A model generated the notes under the pieces. The model did no database searches. It saw only the letters and a list, made by a program, of their open reading frames with translations, and was not told where the DNA came from. 64,000 bases of DNA, taken from Datura wrightii. Taxonomy: Eukaryota > Streptophyta > Magnoliopsida > Solanales > Solanaceae. Made by a program: the position numbers and the translations under genes. The first letter of the stretch is position 1. Every line of letters starts with the position of its first letter. The stretch is from NCBI GenBank assembly GCA_035772735.1, contig JASDFA010000019.1, positions 68,176,001 through 68,240,000 on the forward strand, written 5' to 3'. Shown here in pieces: positions 1 through 10,738 of this stretch.

Positions 1-1879
1 GCAACATGGGAAAGTGATAACTTATGCCTTGAGACAGTTAAAAATCGACGAAAAGAACTACTAGATACACGATCTTAAATTGGCCACGGTGGTGTTTGCA
101 TTGAAGATATGGCGGCATTACTTGTATGGGGTCCACGTGGATGTACTTATGGATTACAAGAGATTGCAATATGTGTTCACGCAGAAATACCTCAATCTTC
201 GGCAAAGGAGGTGGTTGGAGCTACTTAAGGACTATGACATGAGTGTTCTTTACCACCCGAGCAAGCCTAATGTGATTGCGGATGCACTTAGTAGACTCTC
301 TATAAAGAGTGTGTCCCACGTAGATGAAGGAAGAAAGAGTTGGCGAAGGATTTTCATCAACTTGCGAGGTTGGGAGTTAGATTGGTCGACTCAACCGATG
401 ACGGCATTGTTGTACAAAATGGATCAGAATCGTCTTTGGTGGTTGATGTCAAATCTAGACAAGATGAGGATCCTATTTTAGTAAAGCTGAAGGAAGTCAT
501 TTGGAATCAAAAGGTAGAGGTCTTCTCCCAAGGGGGAGATGGTGTACTGCGGTACCAAGGTCGTCTATGTGTTCCAGATATCGATAATTTGAGGGACCGA
601 ATATAGCATGAGGCACATGGATCCACGTATTCTATCCATCCGGGTTCCACCAAGATGTATCATGACTTGCAAGAAATATATTGGTGGAACGACATGAAGA
701 AGGATATTACAGAATTCGTAGCCAAGTGTCCGAACTGTCAGCAAGTGAAAGTTGAGGATCAAAGGCCGGGAGGCGTATTGTAGGATATTAACATTCCTAC
801 TTGGAAGTGGAAAGAGATTAATATGGATTTCATTACCGGTCTATCTCGTACTCGCCGACACTATGATTCCATTTGGGTGGTGGTCGACAGGTTGACCAAG
901 GCTGCACACTTCCTACCGGTCAAAACCACGGATTCCGCGGATGATCACCAAATTGTATATTCGGGAGTTGGTTTGACTTCATGGAGTGCTTCTTTCTATT
1001 ATTTTAGACCGAGGTACTCAGTTTACCTCTCACTTTTGGCGGTCTTTCCAAAAAAGGCTTGGGACTCAGGTTAAACTCAGCACAACATTTCATCTGCAAA
1101 CGGATGGCCAGGCGAAGCGAAAAATTCAAACTCTCGAGGACATGTTGAGAGCTTGTGTGATGGACTTTAAAGGTAGTTGGGATGATCACTTGCCTTTAAT
1201 CGAGTTTGCTTACAATAACAGCTATCACTCTAGTATCCAAATGGCACCGTTCTAGTCTCTTTATGGGCGGAGGTGTAGATCGCCCGTCGGATGGATTTAG
1301 GTTGGCGAGGCAGCTATGATAGGGCCAGACTATGTACATGAGGCTATGGTGAAGGTTCAGTTAATAAGGGACAGGCTGAAAACTGCTCAGAGTCATCAAA
1401 AGTCATATGCGGATGTGAGAAGAAGAGATTTGGATTTTGAGGTTGATGATTGGGTATTTTTAAAGATATCTCCCATGAAGGGAGTCATGCGGTTCGGAAA
1501 GAAAGGAAAACTCAGTCCCCGCTATGTTGGTCCCTACCGGGTTATGAGAAGAGTTGGTAAGGTAGCGTATGAGTTGGACTTACCATCAGAGTTATCTTCA
1601 GTTCATCCTGTCTTTCATGTATCGCTCTTGAAAAAGTATTTGGGTGATCCATCTTTAGTTGTCCCAGTGGAAAGTGTTGGTATGGGAGATAGCCTCAGTT
1701 ACGAGGAAATTTTAGTTGCCATCTTGGATCGTCAGGTTCGGAGGCTGAGGAACAAAGAAGTAGCTTCGGTGAAGGTGTTATGGAGACACCAGCATGTTGA
1801 GGGAGCTACGAGGGAGGCCGAAGTGGCTATGATGGCTAAATACCCCCACATGTTCCCTACCGGCCCCGTTTCAGTTTGA
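1..1879 (+). pseudogene. E1 pol remnant: RNase H, integrase, chromodomain tail
   Basis: RNase H remains at about 80-320 ([12 protein letters not shown], then ADALSR), followed by a frameshift near 335. The integrase zinc finger lies at about 620-760 ([15 protein letters not shown]). The integrase core runs from 823 to 1255 and changes frame near 950. The tail runs open from 1316 to 1879 (187 aa) and includes VPVESVG, the [21 protein letters not shown] chromodomain-like stretch and a PHMFP end. In the core the LDRG aspartate is present, but the DX35E glutamate is lysine (DGQAKRK). In-frame stops include TAG at 604 and 781, and others near 1254 and 1300. The product would not be a working integrase. 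Confidence 0.88.
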
Positions 1880-2112
1880 AGTATCAGTTTTTGCCCTAAT
1901 TATCTAATCAGTTTCCATGTTCAATTCATGTGCGCAAGTTTGAATTATGTTATGAATAAATATATGTGATGCCTGAATTTAGTTCAACTATGTAGTTCTT
2001 TTCATAGGTAGTCATTCGATCAGTTTTGATTTTAATATTATGTATTTGCATATGATGGTTGCATGTTTCTGCATTTTCTGTTTGTTTCTAACATTCGAGG
2101 ATGAATGTTCCT

Positions 2113-2122
2113 AAGGGGGAGA
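2113..2122 (+). other. E1 polypurine tract
   Basis: AAGGGGGAGA sits three bases before the TGTTATACCCC start of the LTR. This is the primer for plus-strand DNA synthesis in LTR retrotransposons. Confidence 0.85.
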
Positions 2123-2125
2123 TAT

Positions 2126-4677
2126 TGTTATACCCCAGGAGCTCAAAGATCGAACCCGAGAGTTGAAACGAAAAAATTGTGAAATTTTGTTGCAGGCACA
2201 AGACGAGTCATTGGACGACTCGTGAGGAGACCCCACGAGTAGTCAAGTGGCTCATGGGGAGGCCTGGGGAAAATAAAGGATTGAGGTCCCCACGAGTGAG
2301 GTCACGACTCATGGTCAGCCACCACGAGTCATCATGTCAATCGTGGGGTGGTGGAGGAATATAGATAGAGGAGATGTCCAGTGTATCTAAAGGATGGGAC
2401 CCCATGAGTCGTGGTCTGTCCCAACGACTCGTGAGTTGAGTCGTGAGCAAGCAGGATGATATTCATTGATGTTAAGGTAGTTTACTTGACGGGAGGTGAC
2501 CACGAGTTGTGGTCACTGGAGACGAGTCGTTAAGTCCCCCTTTACGAGCCCCAATAGTTCAATTAACCAGTGCACTTGACGGGCGACTCGACGAGTCATT
2601 GCCCGTCCTGACAAATCGTCAGGTCACCCATTAGGGTCACCTGGCAGTTATTTTCTGTGAAATAGTAAGGGCCTTCTCATAATTTTCTAAGTTCCTAAGA
2701 CCTATACTTCGTCGTTTAAGGCTCGTTTTTAGTGGGTTTTAAGCAGGGTAAAACCTAAGCCATTCTTCCCATGCATGCAAGTTTGAAGGTTTGAAAAGGA
2801 GATTCAAGGCAAAATCTAAAGGTTTCCATTGGAATCTCAGCTTGGGCTATTAGAGGGTGTTAGAATTCACCATTCCCGGGTATGTAAGGCTATAATGGGT
2901 GTCTTCTCCCACACCGATGCCCAAATTTCTATTAAAATGTGACAAATTGTCTATGATCAAGTATGGGATTTTACCCAATTGCATAATTCTTCAATCTCTA
3001 CACATGGGTATGATTAAATTATATTTATATTGATGAATTATGAAGCTTGGGTGGATTTTAAAATTTTTTCAATCCAAATTGTGATTTCTAACTTATCAAA
3101 TTGAATGCTCATGGATGAGAAGTTCATGAAAGAAGAGAATGATGTTGAATGTATGATGATAACGAGATTTAATAATGAAAAGCACATTTCTAAAGCTAAC
3201 CATAATTATTATGTTGTTTTCAAAATAAAATATATAGACCCTAGTATGATAAAGCGTTGGGCAATGCCCACATGATGATTTAAAGTGATGATTTTCCCGA
3301 CATAAGCATACCACATTGTTTGAAGTAAACTTTCCCAACTTTTCATAAATTCTAGCTTGTGGTATGTTGAGTTAAATATTTCTACATGTAGCTTACCACA
3401 TGATTTGGAGTAGATACTCCCACCTATGATTGAACTTGTGGTATGTTTCAAAATAAAGCTTCTCATATGCATGAATTCATAATTGAGATGTGTATCATTA
3501 TTGAGCTTTATCAAAGGACAATGTAGAGCTTCATTTTCATATGATGTCGAGTCTATGCATGATTTCGTTAATGAGCTTTGTCAATAGACAAAGTTGAGAT
3601 TCATTTCGTGCGATGTTGAGTTATGCATGATTCCATATTGAGCTTCGTCATTAGACGATGTTGAGCTTTGTTACATACGATTTAGAGCATTGCATGTTTT
3701 TGGGAGAAGAGTCTAGCACCGAGCGGGTTAAGGATCAAACCTTATGCCCCAAAATGATGCGCCAACGTAGGTTGATACTATTATATTAATGGGACCTCCC
3801 TTGTGAGCTATCCCGGCCTGATTGGCCCTTCAGCTTGAAATAGATATCATGGTATCATCCATCGCCCTGGAAAGGTTATGGATGGCTCTACCCACTTGAG
3901 TGTGATAATTGGGACTACGTAAGCTCTATCGTGGTATGTCGGTTAAGTGACAAGTCTCCCACTGTCTATATCATTCAGATTTGCATATTCATTTCTCATG
4001 ATGATTACTTTATGCATGCATGTTCTAAAAGTAAGGTTTGACTCATTGTTCATCTTTTTATATAAATGTTATGTTCAGCTTTGAGTCATTCGAGTCAGTG
4101 ATGATGTTATACAGCTAAGCATCGTCATGTCATGATAAGATTTCGATTTCAGAATGAATGCATGTATCCCTTTTAATTATACTCGAAACATTATTATATG
4201 AATGTTTTAAAAGGTTTACTTTGCTTAAGCGGTTTTACTTACCTTGCATACTTGGTACATTCCACGTACTGACCACATACTTCCTATGTTGCATCGTTTC
4301 ATGATGCAAGATCTGGTTCTCAGGTTCAACCTCGCTGATAGTCGTTTATCAGAATTAGCACCCGCGTGATTGGTGAGTCCTCATATTTCGAGGACTAGAC
4401 TTTCAGCTTCATGTCGTATTTCAGTTTCAGACTTTGTGGAGTTAGTTAGGTTCTTGTCCCATCAACTCATCTAGACTAGAGGATTTCAAACATATGTATG
4501 TATAGCTTTTGATATTATTCTGATGTGTCGTTGTATGAGACTTCCGTGAGTTTATAATTATGCTTTCTTCATGTTTATTAAATGAGTTAGTTGAATGCTT
4601 ATGCCATGGTCAACTTGGGGTCTCTCGAGGTCCCTTGTCCCGTGTCTACGATGTGGGTCTATGCTCGGGTCGTGACA
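2126..4677 (+). repeat. E1 3' LTR (family A)
   Basis: Starts TGTTATACCCC directly after the polypurine tract and ends GGGTCGTGACA. The 5' third (about 2200-2620) is crowded with ACGAGTCGT/ACGACTCGT-type words. The distal part has the GGTGAGTCCTCAT and GTCCCATCAACTCAT stretches seen in the LTRs of E2-E4. No gene is seen inside it; the short ORFs here are not conserved. Confidence 0.88.
2200..2620. promoter_or_regulatory. Cluster of ACGAGTCGT-type dyads in E1 LTR U3
   Basis: About a dozen copies of CACGAGTCGT, ACGACTCGT, CACGAGTTGTGG and close variants are scattered over 420 bp. The core is a near-palindrome around a central G/C. The same word dominates the matching region of the E2 and E3 LTRs. 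A role as promoter-proximal binding sites is inference. Confidence 0.5.
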
Positions 4678-5721
4678 TCATAGAACCCAGTTACAAAATT
4701 TGGTCCAATAAGACTCTCAGGGTGCTTCCAGATAAGTATTCCTGACTTAGTCTTTGGCCCCCAATTTTGAGCTATTAGCTCAGTAGTCAGTCTAGAACTA
4801 TCCAGTGGGAATAAGACTTAGCACCGAGCGGACCGGGGTTCTAGGACACCTAGGTTCCCAGAACTACATTGCCACCATGGGATATATTTTTATTGGCCTT
4901 GTGGCCCCAGACCTGTGATCACCTAGTTTATGCCTTTATACCCTGGCAAGGTATATTGGGTCTTACCAATGGGGTGTATACATTGGACTCCACTTCTAGC
5001 TCACGTGGTTATATGTCGGTTATAGACTCTCCCACTAGTCAGCTCAGTTCAATCTCATATTAGTCAGTTTAGTTTAGTTTTAGTTTACTCAGTTCAGCAC
5101 AATTAATTCAGACTCAGAAATCTAAGTTTTAGGGAATTTCTTTTACCATCAGACAGTGTCACCTTGACCATCTCAGCCTATTTCAGTTATTTCAGTTTAG
5201 TATATTAGTTGGTCATTGCATGTCTTTACAGTTCTGTTATTTATTCCATTGTGTTATGTTTTCTCCCATTTACTTAGTACATTCAAAGTACTTATGCATA
5301 CCTTTTATGTTATATCGTTTTATGATATAGTCACAGGTTCTCAGACTCAATATCGTTAGTAGATTTACTCTGGTGATATCAGCAGCAGCAATGGTGAGTC
5401 CTCATCTTTCGAGGATGATATTTGATTTGCTTCTGTTCTTTTTCTTTCAGTCATACTTTAGAGTTAGCTGGGGGCTTGTCCCAGCAACTCATCATTGGTA
5501 GATGGCTTTCAGATAAAATTTCAGGTGTTCGTTATTGTTGTTTTTTCAGATGTATGAACTTATAATTAACTACTCAGTTTTCTTAAATGATTCCATTATT
5601 TAAATCTTCCACTATGTTTTACTCAGAATTGCCAGTGTTATGATAGACCATGGGTTGACTTGGGGTTACTTGTAATCGTATGTACCATGTCTCGTCCAGG
5701 GTATACACTCGGGCAGTCACA
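4678..5721 (+). repeat. E2 5' LTR, right-hand part
   Basis: Matches 12037-13068 of the E2 3' LTR nearly base for base from TCATAGAACCCAG onward, to an end at GGGCAGTCACA. The left part of this LTR is on the far side of E1, outside the window. Confidence 0.9.
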
Positions 5722-5725
5722 AACT

Positions 5726-5737
5726 TAGTATCAAAGC
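5726..5737 (+). other. E2 primer-binding site, decayed
   Basis: TAGTATCAAAGC is two G-to-A changes from TGGTATCAGAGC, the site complementary to the 3' end of initiator tRNA-Met used by this lineage. It starts a few bases after the LTR end. Confidence 0.8.
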
Positions 5738-5930
5738 ATGTCTCCTCGGATGTTTGAAAGCTGCATTGAGTAGAGTCCCTTTCATGGGTGTGAAGCGCGT
5801 TACACTTATGACAGGGAGGCTACAAGATGTTATTAGGAAAATTCCCTTTTGTTCATACTCTTTATCGTGCGTTGAAATTCAATTCCAGAATCATTCTCCT
5901 AACTCGTGCTCTATTTCGTTTCAGTGAATC

Positions 5931-6990
5931 ATGCCTCTACGATGTGGTAACAGAAAAAGGGCCAGTAACACTCACCGACCTACCCCACCAGCTCTAGCAG
6001 CTCCTCGGGACAACTCAGTGTCCGCCGTAGAGTTCAGGGTGTCTATCAAGCTGCTCGCGCAGACAATTACCAACCAAGTGAACCAGCAGGTGGTTCCGAT
6101 CATCAGTAATGGGTCCGTAATAGCTGCCCGAGTTCAGGACTTCACTAGGATGAACCCTCCAGATTTCCACAATTCTAAGGTGGGAGAGGACCCACAGGAG
6201 TTCGTGGATGAGATTAGAAAGATCAGTAGGATTATGGCTGTCAGTTTCTCTAAGAGTGCCGACTTGGCTGCCTACCAGCTGAAAGGGGTAGCCCAAATCT
6301 AGTACGAACAATGGAAGGAGGGGAGACCAGCGGGAGAAGGACTAGTGGAATGGGAGGAGTTCACTACAGCCTTTCTGGACAGATTCTTCCCTCGGGAGCT
6401 CAAGAAGGCATAGGCGGCGGAATATATGAACCTGAAGTAGGGCAATAGAACAGTAGAAAAATATGTACTGGAGTTCACCAGGTTGTCTAAATATGCTCCA
6501 GAGATGGTAGCCGAGCCAAGGGCTCGCATGCTGAAGTTTGTGAATGGAGTTTCAAATTTGGTCCTTAAGGAGTGCACGACAGCAATGCTTATCAGGGACA
6601 TCTATCTCTCCAGCCTCATAGTTCATGCCCTGCAAATTGAGGTAGAAAAGTAAAATGATTTGGAGCGGGAGAACAAATAGGTGAGAACTGGACAGTCAGA
6701 TTATGGCCATCAAAGATCTGGCGGTAGTAGCCGCCCACAACAGTAGCAGCAGCAGCAGAGGGCTCCAACACCTAGTTCAGCCAGCGCCCCTACTTTTCGG
6801 TCCAGCAAGGATCGGAGGGGTGGAGCATCTGGCTCTCAGTCCCAAAGCTTTAGCACCAGAAATCGCTACCCACTTGCCCTAAGTGTGGAAAGAACCATCC
6901 AGGAGAGTGTCATCAGGGTCCAGAGGGCTATTTTGGTTGTGGATAGCTTGGTCATCAGCTTAAAGAATGTCCGTCAGCAGGACGGAGAAG
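5931..6990 (+). pseudogene. E2 gag remnant
   Basis: Starts MPLRCGNRKRAS and is similar to the E4 gag start. The capsid-type part is recognisable (RVQDFTRMNPPDF, EDPQEFVDEI, FLDRFFPRELK, YVLEFTRLSKYAPEM). It is cut by stops at about 6301, 6411, 6438, 6650, 6678 and 6946, mostly TAG where CAG or TGG is expected. A linker rich in glutamine and serine leads to a zinc-binding segment near 6873-6980 (CPKCGKNHPGEC, then GCG-LGHQLKEC). The first cysteine of the CCHC knuckle is tyrosine. No working nucleocapsid can be made. Confidence 0.85.
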
Positions 6991-7080
6991 GTCACAATCC
7001 ACTACTTTAGCAGCTCCATCAGGCCGACCAGCTTAGCATGCCAACACTTCAAGTACGGTCGGAGGCCAGCACCAAAATCG

Positions 7081-7760
7081 TTTTTATGCATTGTCTTCTT
7101 ATCAGGATCAGGAGAGCTCACCTGATGTGGTCATGAGTATGTTACGCCTTTTTCATCTAAACGTGTATGCCCTACTAGATCTAAGATCCACACTTTCATT
7201 CGTCACTCCCTATGTAGCAGTCCAGTTCAATATCAGTCCAGAGGTCCTCTAAGAACCATTCTCAGTCTCCACCCTAGTTGGGGCAAGTCAGCTAGAGCCA
7301 GTTGGGTGTATAGAAACTACCCAGTCTCAATCTTGAATAAAGTAATTCCAGCTCATCTGGTAGAGTTAGATATGATTGATTTTGCCCTCATTCTTGGCAT
7401 GGATTGGTTGCACTCAAGTTATGCCTCAGTCAACTGCAGAACTAGGATCGTTAGGTTTCAATTTCCTAATGAGCCAGCCTTAGAGTGGACGGGTAATAGT
7501 TCTGCTCTTAAGGGTCAGTTTATTTCCTAGCTTAAGGCCGGAAAGCTTATTTCCGAAGGATTCATTTATCATCTAGTTCAGGTCAAGGATTCCATCTTTG
7601 AGATCCCAACTATCCAGTCAGTCCCAGTTGTCAGCGAGTTCCCTGATGTGTTTCCCAAAGATCTTCTCGGAGTCCTTCCTGAGTGGGAAATAGACTTTGG
7701 TATATACCTTCTTCCAGATACTTAGCCCATCTCCATCCCTCCTTACAGAACGGCTCTAGC
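7081..7760 (+). pseudogene. E2 protease and RT-linker remnant
   Basis: The retropepsin region reads VYALLDLRSTLSFVTPYVA. The family's DPGST active-site loop (seen intact in E5) has become DLRST, so the glycine of the catalytic loop is lost. It continues through the conserved DFALILGMDWL at about 7380 and VSEFPDVFP before RT. Stops lie at about 7250, 7528 and 7723. Confidence 0.8.
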
Positions 7761-8990
7761 TAAACCTAAGGAGTTGAAGGAGCAGCTAAAAGACCTTCTT
7801 GATAAAGGTTTTATCAGACCCAGTATCTCTCCCTGGGGTTCTCCAGTACTATTCGTGCAACAAAAATACGGTACCCTCAGGATGTGCATCGATTACCGTC
7901 AATTGAACAAGGTCATAGTCAAGAATAGGTATCCCCTACCCAGGATTGATGACTTGTTCGATCAACTTCAGGGAGTCAGTTGTTTCTCCAAGATAGATCT
8001 CAGGTCGGGGTATCATCAGCTAAGGGTCAGAGAGTGTGACATACCAAAAATAGCTTAAAAGACTCGGTATGGTCACTACGAGTTCGTGGATGTCCTTTGG
8101 ACTCACAAATGCCCCTATAGCTTTTATGTCCCTGATGAACAGAGTCTTCAAGCAGTATCTGGATATGTTCGTCATTGTATTTATCGATGATATTCTGGTA
8201 TACTCCAAAAATAAAGAAGAGCATGCTAACCACCTGAGAATAGTGCTTCAGACACTTGGAGACTGCCAGTTGTTCGCGATGTTCAGCAAATGTGAATTCT
8301 AATTGAAGTTCATGACTTTCCTAGGTCATGTTGTCTCGGGTGAGGGTATTCAGGTAGATCCTCAAAAGATAGCAGTGGTGAAATATTGGCCCAAACCTAC
8401 CTCCCCAACCAAAATCAGAAGTTTCTTGGGTTTAGCTCATTACTAGCAACATTTTGTGGAAGGCTTTTCCTTTATAGCATCCCCTTTGACTAGGCTAACC
8501 CAGAAGAAGTTTAAATTTTAGTGGTCAAGATGCGTGTGAGAATAGTTTTCAGGAGTTGAAGACTCGACTCACGACCACTCTAGTTTTGACCTTACCAGAA
8601 GGAACAGAGGGATTAGTTGTTTATTATAACGCTTCCAGAGTTGGGCTCGTTTGCGTTCTGATGCAGCAGGGTAAAGTGATAGCTTATGCCTCCATAAAAC
8701 TCAAGATTCATGAAAAAAATTACCCGACTCATGACCTGGAGTTGGCAGCAGTGGTGTTTGCATTGAAAATATGGAGACACTGCCTTTACGGGGCTCACAT
8801 GTATGTTTTCACTAATCACAATAGGCTTTAGTATGTATTCAATCAAAAGGATCTAAATCTCCATCAGAAAATGGTTGGAGCTATTGAAGGACTATGACAT
8901 GAGTGTGTTGAACCACCTGAGAAAAGTCGATGTGGTGGCTGATACCCTAAGCAGGTTTTCTGTGGGGAGTGTGGTTCATATTGAGGAAAG
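7761..8990 (+). pseudogene. E2 reverse transcriptase and RNase H remnant
   Basis: RT is open from 7774 to 8058 ([34 protein letters not shown]). A TAA follows, then a 2-base loss near 8085 shifts the frame. RT resumes at 8069-8302 with FIDDILVYS intact. The connection is at 8330-8530 with stops in place of W, Q and R codons. RNase H (8556-8990) reads YYNASRVGL, where the first catalytic aspartate is asparagine, then DLELAAVVF and FTNHNRL, where another aspartate is asparagine. Inactive as read. Confidence 0.88.
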
Positions 8991-10540
8991 CAAAAAGGAA
9001 CTGGCGAAGGATCTTCACCGACTAGCTCGGTTGGGAGTACAGTTGGTTGATACAACTAAGGGTGGAGTAGTGGTGCAGGATGGATCAAATTCTTATTTGG
9101 TTGTTGAAATTAAGTCCATATAGGATGAAGATCCCATACTACTTAGCTAAAGGAAGTGGTTCTCAAGAAAGAAGTTGAGGCTTTCTCCAGAGGGGGAGAT
9201 GGCGTGCTCCGTTACCACGGTAGGTTGTGTGTATCGAATATGGGTAATTTGAGAAAACAGATACTGGCAGAAGAACAAAGTTCACGATACTCTATCCACC
9301 CAGGTGCTACTAAGATGTATCGTGATCTATGGGATATTTACTGGTGGAATGGCATGAAAAGAGACATTGCAGAACTTGTGGCCAGGTGCCCAAACTGTCA
9401 ATAGGTCAAGGTTGAACACCAAACACCGGGAGGTATAACACAGGATATTAGTATACCCACATAAAATGGGGAAGAGGTAAATATGAACTTTATTATAGTT
9501 CTACCCCGTACTCGCTGGCAACATGACTCAATCTAGGTGATAGTAGACTGAATGACTAAGTCAACACACTTCCTCCCAGTTAAAACCACAGACTCAATTA
9601 AGGACTATGCCAGGCTTTATATCCTGGAGTTGGTCAGACTTCATGGGGTGCCCTTGTCCATTATTTTAGATAGAGATACCCAGTTCACCTCGCACTTCTG
9701 GAAGTCATTTCAGAAGGGACTCGGTACCAAGGTCAAGCTCAGTACAGCTTTCCACCTGCAGACTGATGGACAGGCTGAGCAGACTATTCAGACCCTAGAA
9801 GATATGTTGAGATCATGTGTGATTGATTTCAATGGAAATTGGGATGATCACTTGCCTCTCATCGAGTTTGTGTACAACAACAACTACCACTCCAGTATTT
9901 AGATGGCCCAGTTCGAGGCATTGTATGGTAGGAGGTGTAGTTCTCCTATAGGGTGGTTTTAGGTTGGTGAAGCTACCTTGATAAGGACAGACTCATTTCA
10001 TGAAGTTATGCAGAAAGTACAGCTCATTAGAGAGAGATTGAAAACAGTTCAGAGCTGTCAGAAATCTTATGCTAATGTGAGGAGAAGAGAATCGGAGTTT
10101 GAGTGGATGACTGGGTTTATCTGAAAATTTCACCCATGAAGGGAGTGATGAGATTTGGGAAGAAAGGGAAACTCAGTCTGAGATATGTGGGATCCTATAG
10201 AATTTTGAAGCGAATTAGCAAGGTATCCTATGAGCTGGAATCACCTTTAGAATTGGCATCCGTGCACCCAGTATTCCATGTGTCACTATTGAAGAAGTGC
10301 ATCGGTGTTCCAACTTTAGTTGTGCCATTGGAAAGTGTGGGAGTGAAAGATAGTCTCTCTTAAGAAGAGGTCCCAGTCCAAATCCTTGACCGCCAGGTTC
10401 GTAAGCTGAGGAACAAAGAAGTAGCTTAATTTAAAGTCTTGTAGAGGAATCGGCAGGTTAAGAGAGCTACATGGGAAGCCGAAGCAGATATGATGGCTAG
10501 ATACCCACATTTGTTCTCTTCCAGCTCAGTTTCAGTTTAA
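8991..10540 (+). pseudogene. E2 integrase and chromodomain-tail remnant
   Basis: The zinc finger is at 9290-9404 (HPGATKM, CPNCQ). The core at about 9480-9900 has LDRDTQF and, 35 residues later, the glutamate in DGQAEQT, so the DDE triad survives here, unlike E1 and E3. Stops interrupt it near 9405, 9470, 9535, 9550, 9901 and 9961. The GKKGKLSLRYVGSYRI segment and [11 protein letters not shown] are at 10103-10363. The chromodomain-like tail (QILDRQVRKLRNKEVA, YPHLF) is at 10370-10520 with stops. Confidence 0.87.
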
Positions 10541-10725
10541 GGTATAAATTTCCACCCTAAAACTCTTTTCAGTTCGCGTGTTCCAGTTTCTTTCATGTAC
10601 ATGAATACGTGTATGATTAGTGAATTCAGTTCAGAGGTAGTCATTCCATTAGTTTTCAACTTTCATGATCAGTAATGATTGCAATTCTCTACTTTCCTGT
10701 GTTATTTTTAAGGATGAATGTTCCC

Positions 10726-10735
10726 AAGGGGGAGA
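10726..10735 (+). other. E2 polypurine tract
   Basis: AAGGGGGAGA, three bases before the TGTAATGTCCCG start of the 3' LTR. Identical in sequence to the tract of E1. Confidence 0.85.
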
Positions 10736-10738
10736 TAT

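Larger units (their letters stand above)
1..4677 (+). mobile_element. E1: Ty3/gypsy chromovirus (Tekay-like), 3' part only
   Basis: The 3' portion of an LTR retrotransposon whose 5' part lies left of the window. It holds the end of pol (RNase H, integrase, chromodomain tail), a polypurine tract and a 3' LTR of 2552 bp. The LTR ends in GTGACA at 4677. The next bases (TCATA, 4678-4682) continue an LTR of E2 that is found uninterrupted at 12037-12041, so E1 inserted into the 5' LTR of E2 and TCATA is the expected target duplication. It is the innermost element of the nest. Confidence 0.9.

Noticed and set aside
2200..2620. CRISPR-like array of short repeats
   Set aside because: The ACGAGTCGT words are irregularly spaced, in both orientations and variable, inside a plant LTR.
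7774..10363. Integrated plant pararetrovirus (caulimovirid)
   Set aside because: The order protease, RT, RNase H, integrase, with LTRs, PBS and polypurine tract, is that of Ty3/gypsy. Integrase is absent from caulimovirids.
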